From positions 1,674,001-1,738,000 of the forward strand of contig NZ_JAJFZM010000001.1 of NCBI RefSeq assembly GCF_020733705.1: 64,000 nucleotides of DNA. Reading direction: 5' to 3'. The position numbers and the translations under genes were made by a program. The notes below the pieces were generated by a model. That model was not told where the DNA came from. It made no database searches and worked only from the letters and a program-made list of their open reading frames with translations. Source of the stretch: Nocardia australiensis. Its GTDB lineage: Bacteria > Actinomycetota > Actinomycetes > Mycobacteriales > Mycobacteriaceae. Of this stretch, positions 17,979 through 29,289 are shown piece after piece; the first letter of the stretch is position 1; every line of letters begins with the position of its first letter.

Positions 17979-18809
17979 GTGACTCGCCTGCACTTGCCTA
18001 AACCGAAGATGGTCGCCACTGATGTGGACGGCACCCTCATCGATCACGAAGAGCGGGTCACCGCGCGGACCAAGGCCGCGGTCGACGCCCTGATTGCCGA
18101 TGGGGTGCCCTTCGTCCTGGCGACCGGACGGCCGCCGCGCTGGATCGATCCACTGATCGATGGGCTCGGTTACGCGCCGCTGTGTGTCTGCGGCAATGGC
18201 GCGGTGCTCTACGACAGCGCGGCCGACCGAGTACTCGCCAGCCAGACATTGGACGTGGACACCCTGAGCTGGATCGCCGAACTGGCCGAACGCGCGCTAC
18301 CCGGTTGCGGCCTCGCCGCGGAGCGGGTCGGCGCCCGCGCACACGACGCCGCGACGCCGCAATTCGTCAGCTCTCCCGAATACGAGCACGCCTGGCTGAA
18401 TCCGGACGATACGGCGGTCTCGCGCAGCGAGGTGATCGATGCGCCCGCGATCAAGATGCTGGTCCGATTACGCGGCACCCCGAGCGCGGAAATGCGTGCG
18501 GTGCTCGCACCGCTGATCGGAGACCGCGCCGACATCACATATTCGACCGACCACGGCCTCATCGAGTTATCCGCGCCCGGCGTAACCAAGGCCTCCGGCC
18601 TGGCCACGGTGGCGCAGCGGCTCGGCGTGGAACGCTCGACCATCATCGCGTTCGGTGATATGCCCAATGATGTCCCCATGCTGAGCATGGTCGGACACGG
18701 CGTCGCCATGGCGAACGCCCACGCGGACGCGATCGCCGCCGCCGACGAGGTAACCACGGCGAACTCCGAGGACGGCGTGGCGCGGGTGCTCGAACGCTGG
18801 TGGATTTGA
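17979..18809 (+). CDS. Cof-type HAD-superfamily phosphatase (Rv3813c-like)
   Basis: 276 aa. The HAD catalytic motif DVDGTLID is at about residues 14-21, motif II lies in VLATGRPP, and motifs III/IV are in KASG...GDMPNDVPML. The Cof-type cap domain lies between them. The GTG at 17979 is chosen because GGGCAGG lies upstream and the motif then sits at the usual distance from the N-terminus. The M. tuberculosis counterpart Rv3813c occupies the same position at the edge of the galactan locus. Likely a sugar- or nucleotide-phosphate phosphatase; substrate unknown. Confidence 0.88.
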   Translation: MTRLHLPKPKMVATDVDGTLIDHEERVTARTKAAVDALIADGVPFVLATGRPPRWIDPLIDGLGYAPLCVCGNGAVLYDSAADRVLASQTLDVDTLSWIAELAERALPGCGLAAERVGARAHDAATPQFVSSPEYEHAWLNPDDTAVSRSEVIDAPAIKMLVRLRGTPSAEMRAVLAPLIGDRADITYSTDHGLIELSAPGVTKASGLATVAQRLGVERSTIIAFGDMPNDVPMLSMVGHGVAMANAHADAIAAADEVTTANSEDGVARVLERWWI

Positions 18810-19000
18810 GCTTGGTGCCGAGTCCACCCCGCACAGATCCAATACCTCGAAAAGCATTGAGCCACCTCGAGTAGCAGGGCAATGGTCGCCGTGGGGACAT
18901 ACTGTTCGAATGTCTGGAACGAAGTGCTCGAACTGTCTCGAGGTGGTGGCTTCTAAAGGGAGTCAGCAGCCGTGCGGTTCGAACGAATCGGAACCGAGAA

Positions 19001-19031
19001 CGCCCCTGTCGACGTCGAGTCGACAGGGGCG
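19001..19031. terminator. Perfect 13-bp hairpin between convergent genes
   Basis: Arms 19001-19013 and 19019-19031 (CGCCCCTGTCGAC and its complement) with a 5-nt loop lie just beyond the amidase stop, between it and the HAD gene. No clear T-run follows, so it is a candidate rather than a proven terminator. Confidence 0.6.
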
Positions 19032-19054
19032 CAAAGGTTTATACCGCGGGTGAT

Positions 19055-21400
19055 TCAGGCGGCTGGTTCGTCGGCCGGTACCGGTTCCGGAACGGCTTCG
19101 GGAGCTACAGCTTCGGGCACCAACGCAGCGTCCGGTGCGGGAGCGGCATCGGGCCCGGGAGCAGCCTCGGGGGCGGGAGCAGCCTCAGGGGCGGGAGCGC
19201 CGCCGTCACCGGGCACCGTTCCCGGGCCGGGGACAAGTGCTTCGGGTGCGGGCACCGGGGCTGGGCCCACTCCGGGCGCCTGTACCCCGGGTGCGGGAGC
19301 CGGTGCCGGACCCGGTGCGGCGACCTGACCCTTCGGGCTGCGTCGCATCTCCTGCTGGTAGGTGTCGTTGTAGGTCTTCCATACGGTGGTGACGATGCCG
19401 GTCACCTGGTTGAGAATCAGTGAGCCGTACTGGAAATCCGAACGCAGGCCGTCGGGCACCAGGTAGGAATTGCTCAGCGGCAGCCCGAGAACACCCGCGT
19501 CCGCGCCGAGTTGCAGGAATCGGTCGAGGATCGCGCCGATCACTTCGTGCGCCTGGCCGTCCGGCCCGGAATACACATACCCATTGGTGAATTTGGCGTA
19601 CTGCTGGCCCTGGGCGGCGGGCAGTAGATCCGACTGAGCGGTGCCGAGCGGCCCACTCGGGCCACCGCTCTCCGACCAGTGCTTGGCGACAATGCTTCGG
19701 TCCACCATGTCGAGCAGTTTGGTTGTCAGCGCGGCCAGTGCGGCGAGGTCGGACTGGCCGCGCCCGGACTGCTGCTGCTGATCATTCGGCTGCGTTCCGG
19801 TTTGCGCGGTGCCGGAATGTCCAGCCGTGTTCGCTGCGATATCGCGAATTCGATCCATCAATTCGTAGGCGGCGTCGCCGGGGCAGCTGGTGCTTCCGAC
19901 ATCGCGGTGGGCGAATACCACCGGCAGCCGGACACTTTCGCCCTCGGCGTACGGGGTGAACTCGGTGCCCTCGGAGAACATCGTGGTGTACCCCTTGGGA
20001 TCGAGGCCCGCGACCTTGGACCGCCAGCCAACGAACTTGCCGACCGCGTTGATTGCCTCTTCGGTCGGTGCCTCGGACTCGTGGTCGCCCATCAGCGCGA
20101 CGCCGGAGGTGTTCTCGTTGAACCCACCCGCGTGCGCACCCTGCACCGGACGATCCAGTCCGCCGAAGCGGCCCTCGAAGATCTGCCCGTACTTGTCGAC
20201 CAGTGCGTTGTAGCCGATGTCGCACCAGCCCAAGGTCTTTGCGTGATAGGTGTAGATCGCGCGGACGATGCCCGCCGACTCGGACTTGCTGTAGTCGTTG
20301 CGTCCCGCCGTGTGGTGCACCGTGACGCCCCCGACGCCGTCGTCGTAGGTGGGTTCCTCGCAGCGGATCGACTCGTCGGCGCCCCATTGGGCGCGGGTGA
20401 TCACGTTCGGGCCGCCGCCGGGCAGTGCCGCTGCGACATCGGAGAGTGCGTCATCGATGGCGCCGCGGCCCGGATCGATGAGCACGGCGGTCAATGGAGA
20501 AGCCTCCGACTGGGCCGGATCATCGGTATGCGCGGCGGCGGGGATGGGCTTTATGGGCGAGGCGGCGGGATCCGGGATCGTGGGCCCCGCCGGCTTGCGA
20601 GTTACCAGGATCTGCACCGATTTCGTATTGCCGACGTAGATCGGTTCGGTGCCGGTGGTGCGCGGGGTCGCGGGTCGATCGTCGCGGCGGGTGTCGACGG
20701 CTTCGGTGTTGTACCAGGTTCCCCAGCTGCCATCGGGCTGCTGGGCTCGGATCATCGCATTGGTGTTCGCCAGATCGTTGGCGGTGAGCGCGACGACGCT
20801 GAACGGTGTGTCGCGGCTGAGTTCCTTGACCTCGGCGCCTACCTGGTTGACCAGGTCGGTCGGCAACGCGCCGGGGGAGAGCGCGGGGGTATCCGGAGTG
20901 GTTCCCGGTTCGAGTCGGCTCGGATCGGCGATGAAGCTCACGCTCGGCGCCCGACCAGGAATGGACTGCGTCGGTGCGGATTGGCTGGGTGTGGATTGGC
21001 TGGGTGTAGTTGGGCTCAACGTGGTTTGACCGGGTGTGTTCCGGCTCGATCCATTGAGGTTGGGAAGCGGAATTTCCTTGGGTAATTGCACACCGGGCGG
21101 CACCGGCAGGCCATCGGGAATAGGCAGCGATGATGGCAGCGGCAGCATTCGCAAATCGGAAAGATGCAGATCGGGCAGGTCGAGTCCGGTGAGTTCTTTG
21201 AGCGGGAGCGTGATGTCGGGAGCGCTGGCGAGCGCCATTTCGGCGAGCTGTGCGGGCACCGCGGCGAGCCCACTGTCGTTGGCGGAGCGATAGTCGGTCG
21301 AATCGCTCAGCGTGAATGTGGCGAGCGGAGCCGCTACCGCGAGCGTTGTGACAACCGGGAGTACGTAGGAACGTTTCGGTTTGCGGTACGGCACGAGCAT
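19055..21400 (-). CDS. PGRP-type N-acetylmuramoyl-L-alanine amidase with LGFP-like tail (Rv3811-like)
   Basis: Secreted peptidoglycan hydrolase of about 781 aa. A signal/anchor segment is at residues 15-35. A long Pro/Ser/Thr-rich stretch and a domain of unknown role follow, then the amidase/PGRP domain with zinc-ligand motifs TVHHTAGRNDYS and FAHRDVGSTSCPGD. Near the C-terminus are LGFP-type repeats (LGLPLSNS, FQYGSLILNQVTG) and a 90-residue Ala/Pro/Gly/Glu tail. Start codons TTG 21406, ATG 21400 and GTG 21394 are all possible; GGAG is best spaced for the GTG. The position next to the HAD gene matches Rv3811-Rv3813c. Confidence 0.9.
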   Translation of the reverse strand: MLVPYRKPKRSYVLPVVTTLAVAAPLATFTLSDSTDYRSANDSGLAAVPAQLAEMALASAPDITLPLKELTGLDLPDLHLSDLRMLPLPSSLPIPDGLPVPPGVQLPKEIPLPNLNGSSRNTPGQTTLSPTTPSQSTPSQSAPTQSIPGRAPSVSFIADPSRLEPGTTPDTPALSPGALPTDLVNQVGAEVKELSRDTPFSVVALTANDLANTNAMIRAQQPDGSWGTWYNTEAVDTRRDDRPATPRTTGTEPIYVGNTKSVQILVTRKPAGPTIPDPAASPIKPIPAAAHTDDPAQSEASPLTAVLIDPGRGAIDDALSDVAAALPGGGPNVITRAQWGADESIRCEEPTYDDGVGGVTVHHTAGRNDYSKSESAGIVRAIYTYHAKTLGWCDIGYNALVDKYGQIFEGRFGGLDRPVQGAHAGGFNENTSGVALMGDHESEAPTEEAINAVGKFVGWRSKVAGLDPKGYTTMFSEGTEFTPYAEGESVRLPVVFAHRDVGSTSCPGDAAYELMDRIRDIAANTAGHSGTAQTGTQPNDQQQQSGRGQSDLAALAALTTKLLDMVDRSIVAKHWSESGGPSGPLGTAQSDLLPAAQGQQYAKFTNGYVYSGPDGQAHEVIGAILDRFLQLGADAGVLGLPLSNSYLVPDGLRSDFQYGSLILNQVTGIVTTVWKTYNDTYQQEMRRSPKGQVAAPGPAPAPAPGVQAPGVGPAPVPAPEALVPGPGTVPGDGGAPAPEAAPAPEAAPGPDAAPAPDAALVPEAVAPEAVPEPVPADEPAA

Positions 21401-21473
21401 CTCCAATCAGGTCGAACTGGCGATCATGTGCGGAAAGTCAGGGTTGCTTCCTGATGCATCAACGATCACACTA

Positions 21474-21488
21474 GTTCACAACTGTCAC
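21474..21488. promoter_or_regulatory. Direct-repeat motif in the amidase/SpoIID divergent promoter region
   Basis: On the minus strand it reads GTGACAGTTGTGAAC: two GTGA(A)C half-sites whose starts are 9 nt apart. It lies between two divergent cell-wall genes. It resembles the tandem GTnAC-type sites described for the response regulator MtrA, which controls wall hydrolases in actinobacteria, but the match is short. Confidence 0.25.
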
Positions 21489-21614
21489 ATATCTAAACCT
21501 CTTGTTGAGGATTATGTAATTGCTCGAATGTAGCTCTCGGATTGCGACCGGACGCAACGACATGCCGACGGGTATCGAACCGATCCGGTCCCGGAAAACC
21601 ATGGGAGTGAACGG

Positions 21615-23075
21615 ATGCGACGAAACCAGTACCGGAATAAACGAGCTGGGCAAATACCGCGCCTGCGCGGCAGGCACCGTGGTCCGATAGCGCGGTCCGC
21701 GCCTGCGGTGCTGGTCACCGGGGGGACCGTCCTACTGGCTGGCACGGTCATCGCATGCTGGAGTTGGTCGGGGCACCCGCAGTATCGGTCGACCGCGGGG
21801 CCGGGGCACGGGCGCGGCATGAGTCAGGTCGGCGCGTTCGACAGCGCGCAGGACGGCTGGACCGCAGAGCGAATTCTCGACCACTACTACCCTGGCGCGA
21901 CACTGGGGCAGATCCTGCCGACCACGGTCGCGGTGCGCCTCACTCAGCAGGACGACTCGACCCTCGACACCTTCGCCGATGCGGGCGGGTGGGTCGCGGG
22001 CCGGGCGCTCGCCGCGGGACAAGCCGCCCATCTCACCGCGCTGCCAGACGGTCGCGCGAATGTGGTGGTCACGATCGGCTGTGATGGCGAGGTGGTGTGG
22101 CAGTCCTCGACCGACGATCCGTGGGTGTATCCCGTCGACCCCGGATCGAATAGGCCCGCCGCCGAACACCTGCGCCTATGCGGCGGCTCGGCCTATCGCG
22201 GCGCGCTCGGTGTCGCGACCGAGGACGGCGCGGCGCGCACGGTCAACCGGGTCGAAGTCGAGGATTATCTGCTGGGTGTCGTCCCGGCCGAGGTGCAGGC
22301 CAACTGGGCGGACAAGGGTGCGGCGGAAGCTCTTCGCGCACAGGCGATCGCGGCGAGGTCCTATGCGCTCGCCGAGCAGCGCTACCCGTACGCGGATACC
22401 TGTGACACCACCGACTGTCAGGTCTATCCCGGTACAGACAAGGAAGATCCGCGCGCCGCCGCCGCTGTCGCGAATACCGCGGGCACCGTGCTGCTGCGCG
22501 ACGGGCGAATTCTGCGTTCGGAGTACTCGTCGGCACCCGACGGCGGCCAGCCCGCCGACATCACCACCTTCGATGTCGGTCCCGCGCCGGATGAGCTGGA
22601 ACCGGCGCTTGGCGAATCGGATTCGGTCCCAAGTCGATCCGGTACGGGCGAACAGTCGGGCGCGGGTGTGCCCACGGACCCACGCACCCGGACCTCCGTG
22701 GGTGAATCGCCGATCGATGTCGAGTATCGGCGGCTCGGTGGCGTGAACAGTTCGGTTGGGCAACCGATAGGACCGGAGATGGAATTGCCGGAACACGCAG
22801 GTATCTACCGACTGTTCAGCAATGGCGTCATCGTCGCGACGCCCACGCTCGGCGCGCAGGTCGTCGACTTCACCCGATTGATGGAGCTGGTACCGGAGGG
22901 GGCCGACGCATCAACGTCGGGCAGCACCGGTCCGTCGACGGGCCCATCGACCGGGCAAGTCCCGAGCGTCGTGGCCCCAGGCGCCGTCACGCCGAATACC
23001 GCGTCGACTCCGGTGCCACGGCCGACGCCGGGACCGATCATCACCTCCGGTGCGGGAAACGAACAGCAGCCTTGA
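21615..23075 (+). CDS. SpoIID/LytB-domain protein with LGFP-like repeat
   Basis: 486 aa with an N-terminal membrane segment at about residues 29-50. GHGRGMSQVGA is at residues 64-74, followed by ERILDHYYPG. The core YLLGVVPAEVQANW...ALRAQAIAARSYAL comes after it, then CDTTDCQVYPG. SpoIID enzymes are lytic glycosylases acting on denuded glycan strands. Here the GHGxGMSQ block precedes the Glu-containing block, the reverse of the Bacillus order. Near the C-terminus VNSSVGQPIGPE...FSNGVIVATPTLGAQVV is an LGFP-type repeat, and a Pro/Thr-rich end follows. It diverges from the amidase gene. Confidence 0.88.
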   Translation: MRRNQYRNKRAGQIPRLRGRHRGPIARSAPAVLVTGGTVLLAGTVIACWSWSGHPQYRSTAGPGHGRGMSQVGAFDSAQDGWTAERILDHYYPGATLGQILPTTVAVRLTQQDDSTLDTFADAGGWVAGRALAAGQAAHLTALPDGRANVVVTIGCDGEVVWQSSTDDPWVYPVDPGSNRPAAEHLRLCGGSAYRGALGVATEDGAARTVNRVEVEDYLLGVVPAEVQANWADKGAAEALRAQAIAARSYALAEQRYPYADTCDTTDCQVYPGTDKEDPRAAAAVANTAGTVLLRDGRILRSEYSSAPDGGQPADITTFDVGPAPDELEPALGESDSVPSRSGTGEQSGAGVPTDPRTRTSVGESPIDVEYRRLGGVNSSVGQPIGPEMELPEHAGIYRLFSNGVIVATPTLGAQVVDFTRLMELVPEGADASTSGSTGPSTGPSTGQVPSVVAPGAVTPNTASTPVPRPTPGPIITSGAGNEQQP

Positions 23076-23110
23076 TCGGTGTGCGGGCATTGCCCGTGAA
23101 TTGCCTGAGC

Positions 23111-23137
23111 GGCGTCGGTTTCTTAGAAATCGGCGCC
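23111..23137 (+). terminator. Imperfect hairpin after the SpoIID gene
   Basis: Arms 23111-23122 and 23126-23137 pair over about 10 of 12 positions around a 3-nt loop, 36 bp after the SpoIID stop. It may end that transcript; no strong T-run follows. Confidence 0.35.
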
Positions 23138-23203
23138 GTTCTGGTGTGTCGGGTCGGATCGTGCGGCCGCGCGGGCGCTCGCTAGATATCCCCGAGAAAC
23201 GCC

Positions 23204-23884
23204 TTGACCTTGACATGCCTTGACCTTGACCTAGCGTCAACTTGCAGACTGGATTCACCGACGAGAAAGAAGGGAGAACAGGTCATCCTGCTACTGCGAG
23301 AACTCGGCCTCGGCCTCGCCGTCATCGCCGAAGTTCTTGCTGGAGAACAGGATTCGGCCACCGCACTGCACACCCACCTGGAACTGCTCCGGCAGCAACA
23401 GGATCGGCTCCAGCGCCAAATCGAATCGGTGACCATCACGTTGCAGAAGACCGAAAGAGGTGAACAACTCATGGCTGCGGAAGTTTTCGACGGATTCGAC
23501 CACACTCGGTACAAGGATGAGGTGATCGAACGCTGGGGTAAGGACGCCTACGAGAGCGGCGACCGCTGGTGGCGTTCGATGAGCGACGCCGACAAGAAGG
23601 CGCATTTCCAGACCCACCTCGACATCGCCGCCGACTACGGGCGGGCGCGCGCTGCCGGACTTGCGCCCAACAATGACGAGGTCCAGGCCGTTGTCGAGCG
23701 CCACTATGCGTACATCGGCGTGGGCTGGCAGGGCCGCCCAGTGGTGGCGGAGGCGTTTATCGGCCTCGGCGAGATGTATGTCGCCGATCCGCGCTTCGCC
23801 GCCAACTATGACGTACATGGCGAGGGGACAACCGAATTCGTGCGCGACGCGATGAAGGTCTACGCCGAAGCCCGGCTCCGGTAG
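23204..23884 (+). CDS. TipAS-domain protein lacking the MerR DNA-binding domain
   Basis: The readable product starts in the middle of a MerR protein (ILLLRELGLGLAVIAEVLAG), continues through the coiled coil (LELLRQQQDRLQRQIESVT), and ends with a complete TipAS antibiotic-binding domain (FDHTRYKDEVIERWGKDAYESGDRWWRSM to AEARLR). No helix-turn-helix is encoded upstream in any frame. The open frame runs back to TTG 23204, but that lies inside a MerR-type promoter whose transcript would begin near 23257. The first good start after it is ATG 23471, with AGAGGTGA 9 nt upstream, giving a 137-aa stand-alone TipAS protein. In Streptomyces, TipAS is known as an internal-start product that sequesters thiopeptides. 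Confidence 0.75.
   Translation: MTLTCLDLDLASTCRLDSPTRKKGEQVILLLRELGLGLAVIAEVLAGEQDSATALHTHLELLRQQQDRLQRQIESVTITLQKTERGEQLMAAEVFDGFDHTRYKDEVIERWGKDAYESGDRWWRSMSDADKKAHFQTHLDIAADYGRARAAGLAPNNDEVQAVVERHYAYIGVGWQGRPVVAEAFIGLGEMYVADPRFAANYDVHGEGTTEFVRDAMKVYAEARLR
23220..23250 (+). promoter_or_regulatory. MerR-type promoter/operator with 19-nt spacer
   Basis: -35 TTGACC (23220-23225) and -10-like CAGACT (23245-23250) are separated by 19 nt containing the inverted repeat TTGAC-CTAGC-GTCAA (23226-23240). An overlong spacer with a central palindrome is the hallmark of promoters untwisted by MerR-family activators. No MerR HTH is encoded locally, so the activator would have to come from elsewhere. Confidence 0.55.
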
Positions 23885-23942
23885 CCGGGTTCTGCGCGGT
23901 CGGCATCTCAGCGGGCCGGTGCGGCGGCTACGGTCGAACATT

Positions 23943-24494
23943 GTGGACGTCAACGTGAATTCGGGAGCCCCGTCGACGGAACCGGACGGGCTGATGGCGA
24001 CGACGGCGGGAGTTCTCGGTCTGATCCTCGGTGCGGGAAATCTGATCGGCGCGGGCGTGCTCTTGAACGCGTTTCGTCAAGACTCGAGTCGATACGACAA
24101 GTCGCTGACCATCTTCGCGACGCTGGGTGCGCTACTGCTGGCATTCGCGTTGAGCTACGGCGCCATCCTGCTGCTACGCCGCGACGAAACCGGCCGCTAC
24201 CTGGTGATCGTCGCTTCCGGTTCGATGCTCGTCATCGGTGTTCTCGGCCTTATCGGTTCGCTGACCGGCTACGACTCCGGTTACGGCATCCACTGGTTCA
24301 CCGAGGCGACAACCAAGACCGACGCGGGCAAATCGCCCCTCGGCCTGGTCGGCATCCTCACCGCCTTGATCCACCACAGCTGGATCGCCGGCCTCATCGC
24401 CCTAGTAGCCCCCCTCCTCACCTTCATCACCACCGCATCCCGCCCAACCCGAATCTGGACAACCACCCAGCCCCGCTCCCGCCTCACCTACTGA
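23943..24494 (+). CDS. Hypothetical four-span membrane protein
   Basis: About 183 aa from the GTG at 23943. Hydrophobic segments are seen at GVLGLILGAGNLIGAGVLL, LTIFATLGALLLAFALSYGA, LVIVASGSMLVIGVLGLIGS and IAGLIALVAPLLTFIT. They are separated by short polar loops and followed by a Ser/Thr/Arg-rich end. No family recognised. It follows the TipAS gene by about 58 bp on the same strand. Confidence 0.65.
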   Translation: MDVNVNSGAPSTEPDGLMATTAGVLGLILGAGNLIGAGVLLNAFRQDSSRYDKSLTIFATLGALLLAFALSYGAILLLRRDETGRYLVIVASGSMLVIGVLGLIGSLTGYDSGYGIHWFTEATTKTDAGKSPLGLVGILTALIHHSWIAGLIALVAPLLTFITTASRPTRIWTTTQPRSRLTY

Positions 24495-24596
24495 GCGCCG
24501 CGTGGTACATGGCTGCGGCAATCGTGGACAGACGCATGGGCAGCCGGGGTATGGCTATATATCGGTGTCCTGATCGGCTACAGCGAGGCCGAGCGC

Positions 24597-24734
24597 GTGA
24601 TCGACGCACACCCCGAGTGCGTCCCCGACGGCCTCGAAATCGCCCGAATGGCCAATGACGAACTGGACGAACACTATTGGCGCATGCACACCGAGCGCGA
24701 CGCGGGCGAGGTAGAGATCGGCTTCCCGGACTGA
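24597..24734 (+). CDS. Short ORF, possibly the 3' remnant of a gene
   Basis: A 45-codon frame from a GTG reads VIDAHPECVPDGLEIARMAN... and ends EVEIGFPD. It has the composition of real coding sequence, and the same frame stays open further upstream (...WLYIGVLIGYSEAER) back to the preceding stop, but with no start codon or ribosome site. It may be the tail of a decayed gene or a small acidic protein of unknown role. Confidence 0.35.
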   Translation: MIDAHPECVPDGLEIARMANDELDEHYWRMHTERDAGEVEIGFPD

Positions 24735-28346
<3,612 letters not shown>

Positions 28347-28350
<4 letters not shown>

Positions 28351-28982
28351 GCCTCGAGGCAAACGCGACCGACCATGCGGTGCTGAACGCGGCGGCGCGG
28401 AATACGAACGGATCGTCGGCCCACAGCGCGCCCGATGCCGGTACCTCCGCCCCGCCCGAGGTCGCCATCCTCAACGCCGTGCAGTCGAGGATCGGCAAGA
28501 ATCCGTCGGTCATCACGGCCGCGCGCGGCATGTCGCATTTCGGCGAGCACGCGCTCGGCTGGGTCGGTATCGCCGCCGTGGGCTGGGTCGCCGACAAGCC
28601 CCGGCGCCGTCAGTGGGCCGGGGTCGCCGTCGGTGCCGTCGGTGCGCACGCCGCCTCGATCGTGATCAAGCGAATCGTCCGGCGCCCCCGCCCGAACGAT
28701 CCTTCGGTGCAGGTCAATGTGTCGACGCCGAGCAAATTGAGTTTCCCGTCCTCACACGCCACCTCCACCACGGCGGCGGCGGTGTTGCTCGGGAAACTGA
28801 CCGGGCTGCCCTTGCCCGCGGTGCTCGTTCCACCGATGTTGCTGTCCCGAGTTGTGCTCGGGGTGCACTATCCCTCCGACGTGCTCGCCGGATCCGCGCT
28901 CGGCGCCGCGTCCGCCGCGGCCCTGCTTGCCGCCGAAAAGAGAATCGGCAGCCGGTGCGAGCGACGGGCCGGGAGGCGGTAG
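28347..28982 (+). CDS. PAP2-family phosphatase (Rv3807c-like)
   Basis: 211 aa membrane phosphatase. The three PAP2 signatures are present: KRIVRRPRPND, FPSSHATST and SRVVLGVHYPSD. The gene between glfT2 and ubiA in mycobacteria is thought to dephosphorylate decaprenylphosphoryl-5-phosphoribose on the path to DPA, and the same role is inferred here. The GTG start overlaps the glfT2 stop. The last ten codons (RCERRAGRR plus stop) are encoded by the first unit of a 77-bp tandem repeat, so the repeat shapes the C-terminus. Confidence 0.92.
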
Positions 28983-29258
28983 CTTGCGTAACCACGTAGG
29001 GCACCGGGTGCATCGTAAATCGGATACCGCGGTGCGAGCGACGGGCCGGGAGGCGGTAGCTTGCGTAACCACGTAGGGCACCGGGAGCATCGTAAATCGG
29101 ATACCGCGGTGCGAGCGACGGGCCGGGAGGCGGTAGCTTGCGTAACCACGTAGGGCACCGGGAGCATCGCAAATCGGATACCGCGGTGCGAGCGACGGGC
29201 CGGGAGGCGGTAGCTTGCGTAACCACGTAGGGCACCGGGAGCATCGCAAATCGGATAC
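28954..29258 (+). repeat. Four tandem 77-bp repeats between PAP2 gene and ubiA
   Basis: Units begin at 28954, 29031, 29108 and 29185, each starting GGTGCGAGCGACGGGCC; the fourth stops about 3 bp short. Sequence differences are few and graded (ggtgcatcgt, gagcatcgt, gagcatcgc, gagcatcgc), as expected from stepwise duplication. The array begins inside the 3' end of the PAP2 gene and ends 31 bp before the ubiA ATG. The 77-bp period, which is not a multiple of 3, and the gene-edge placement recall mycobacterial MIRU-VNTR elements. Confidence 0.95.
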
Positions 29259-29289
29259 TGTGACCGCACAAGAAAGAGCCTTGGTTGAC

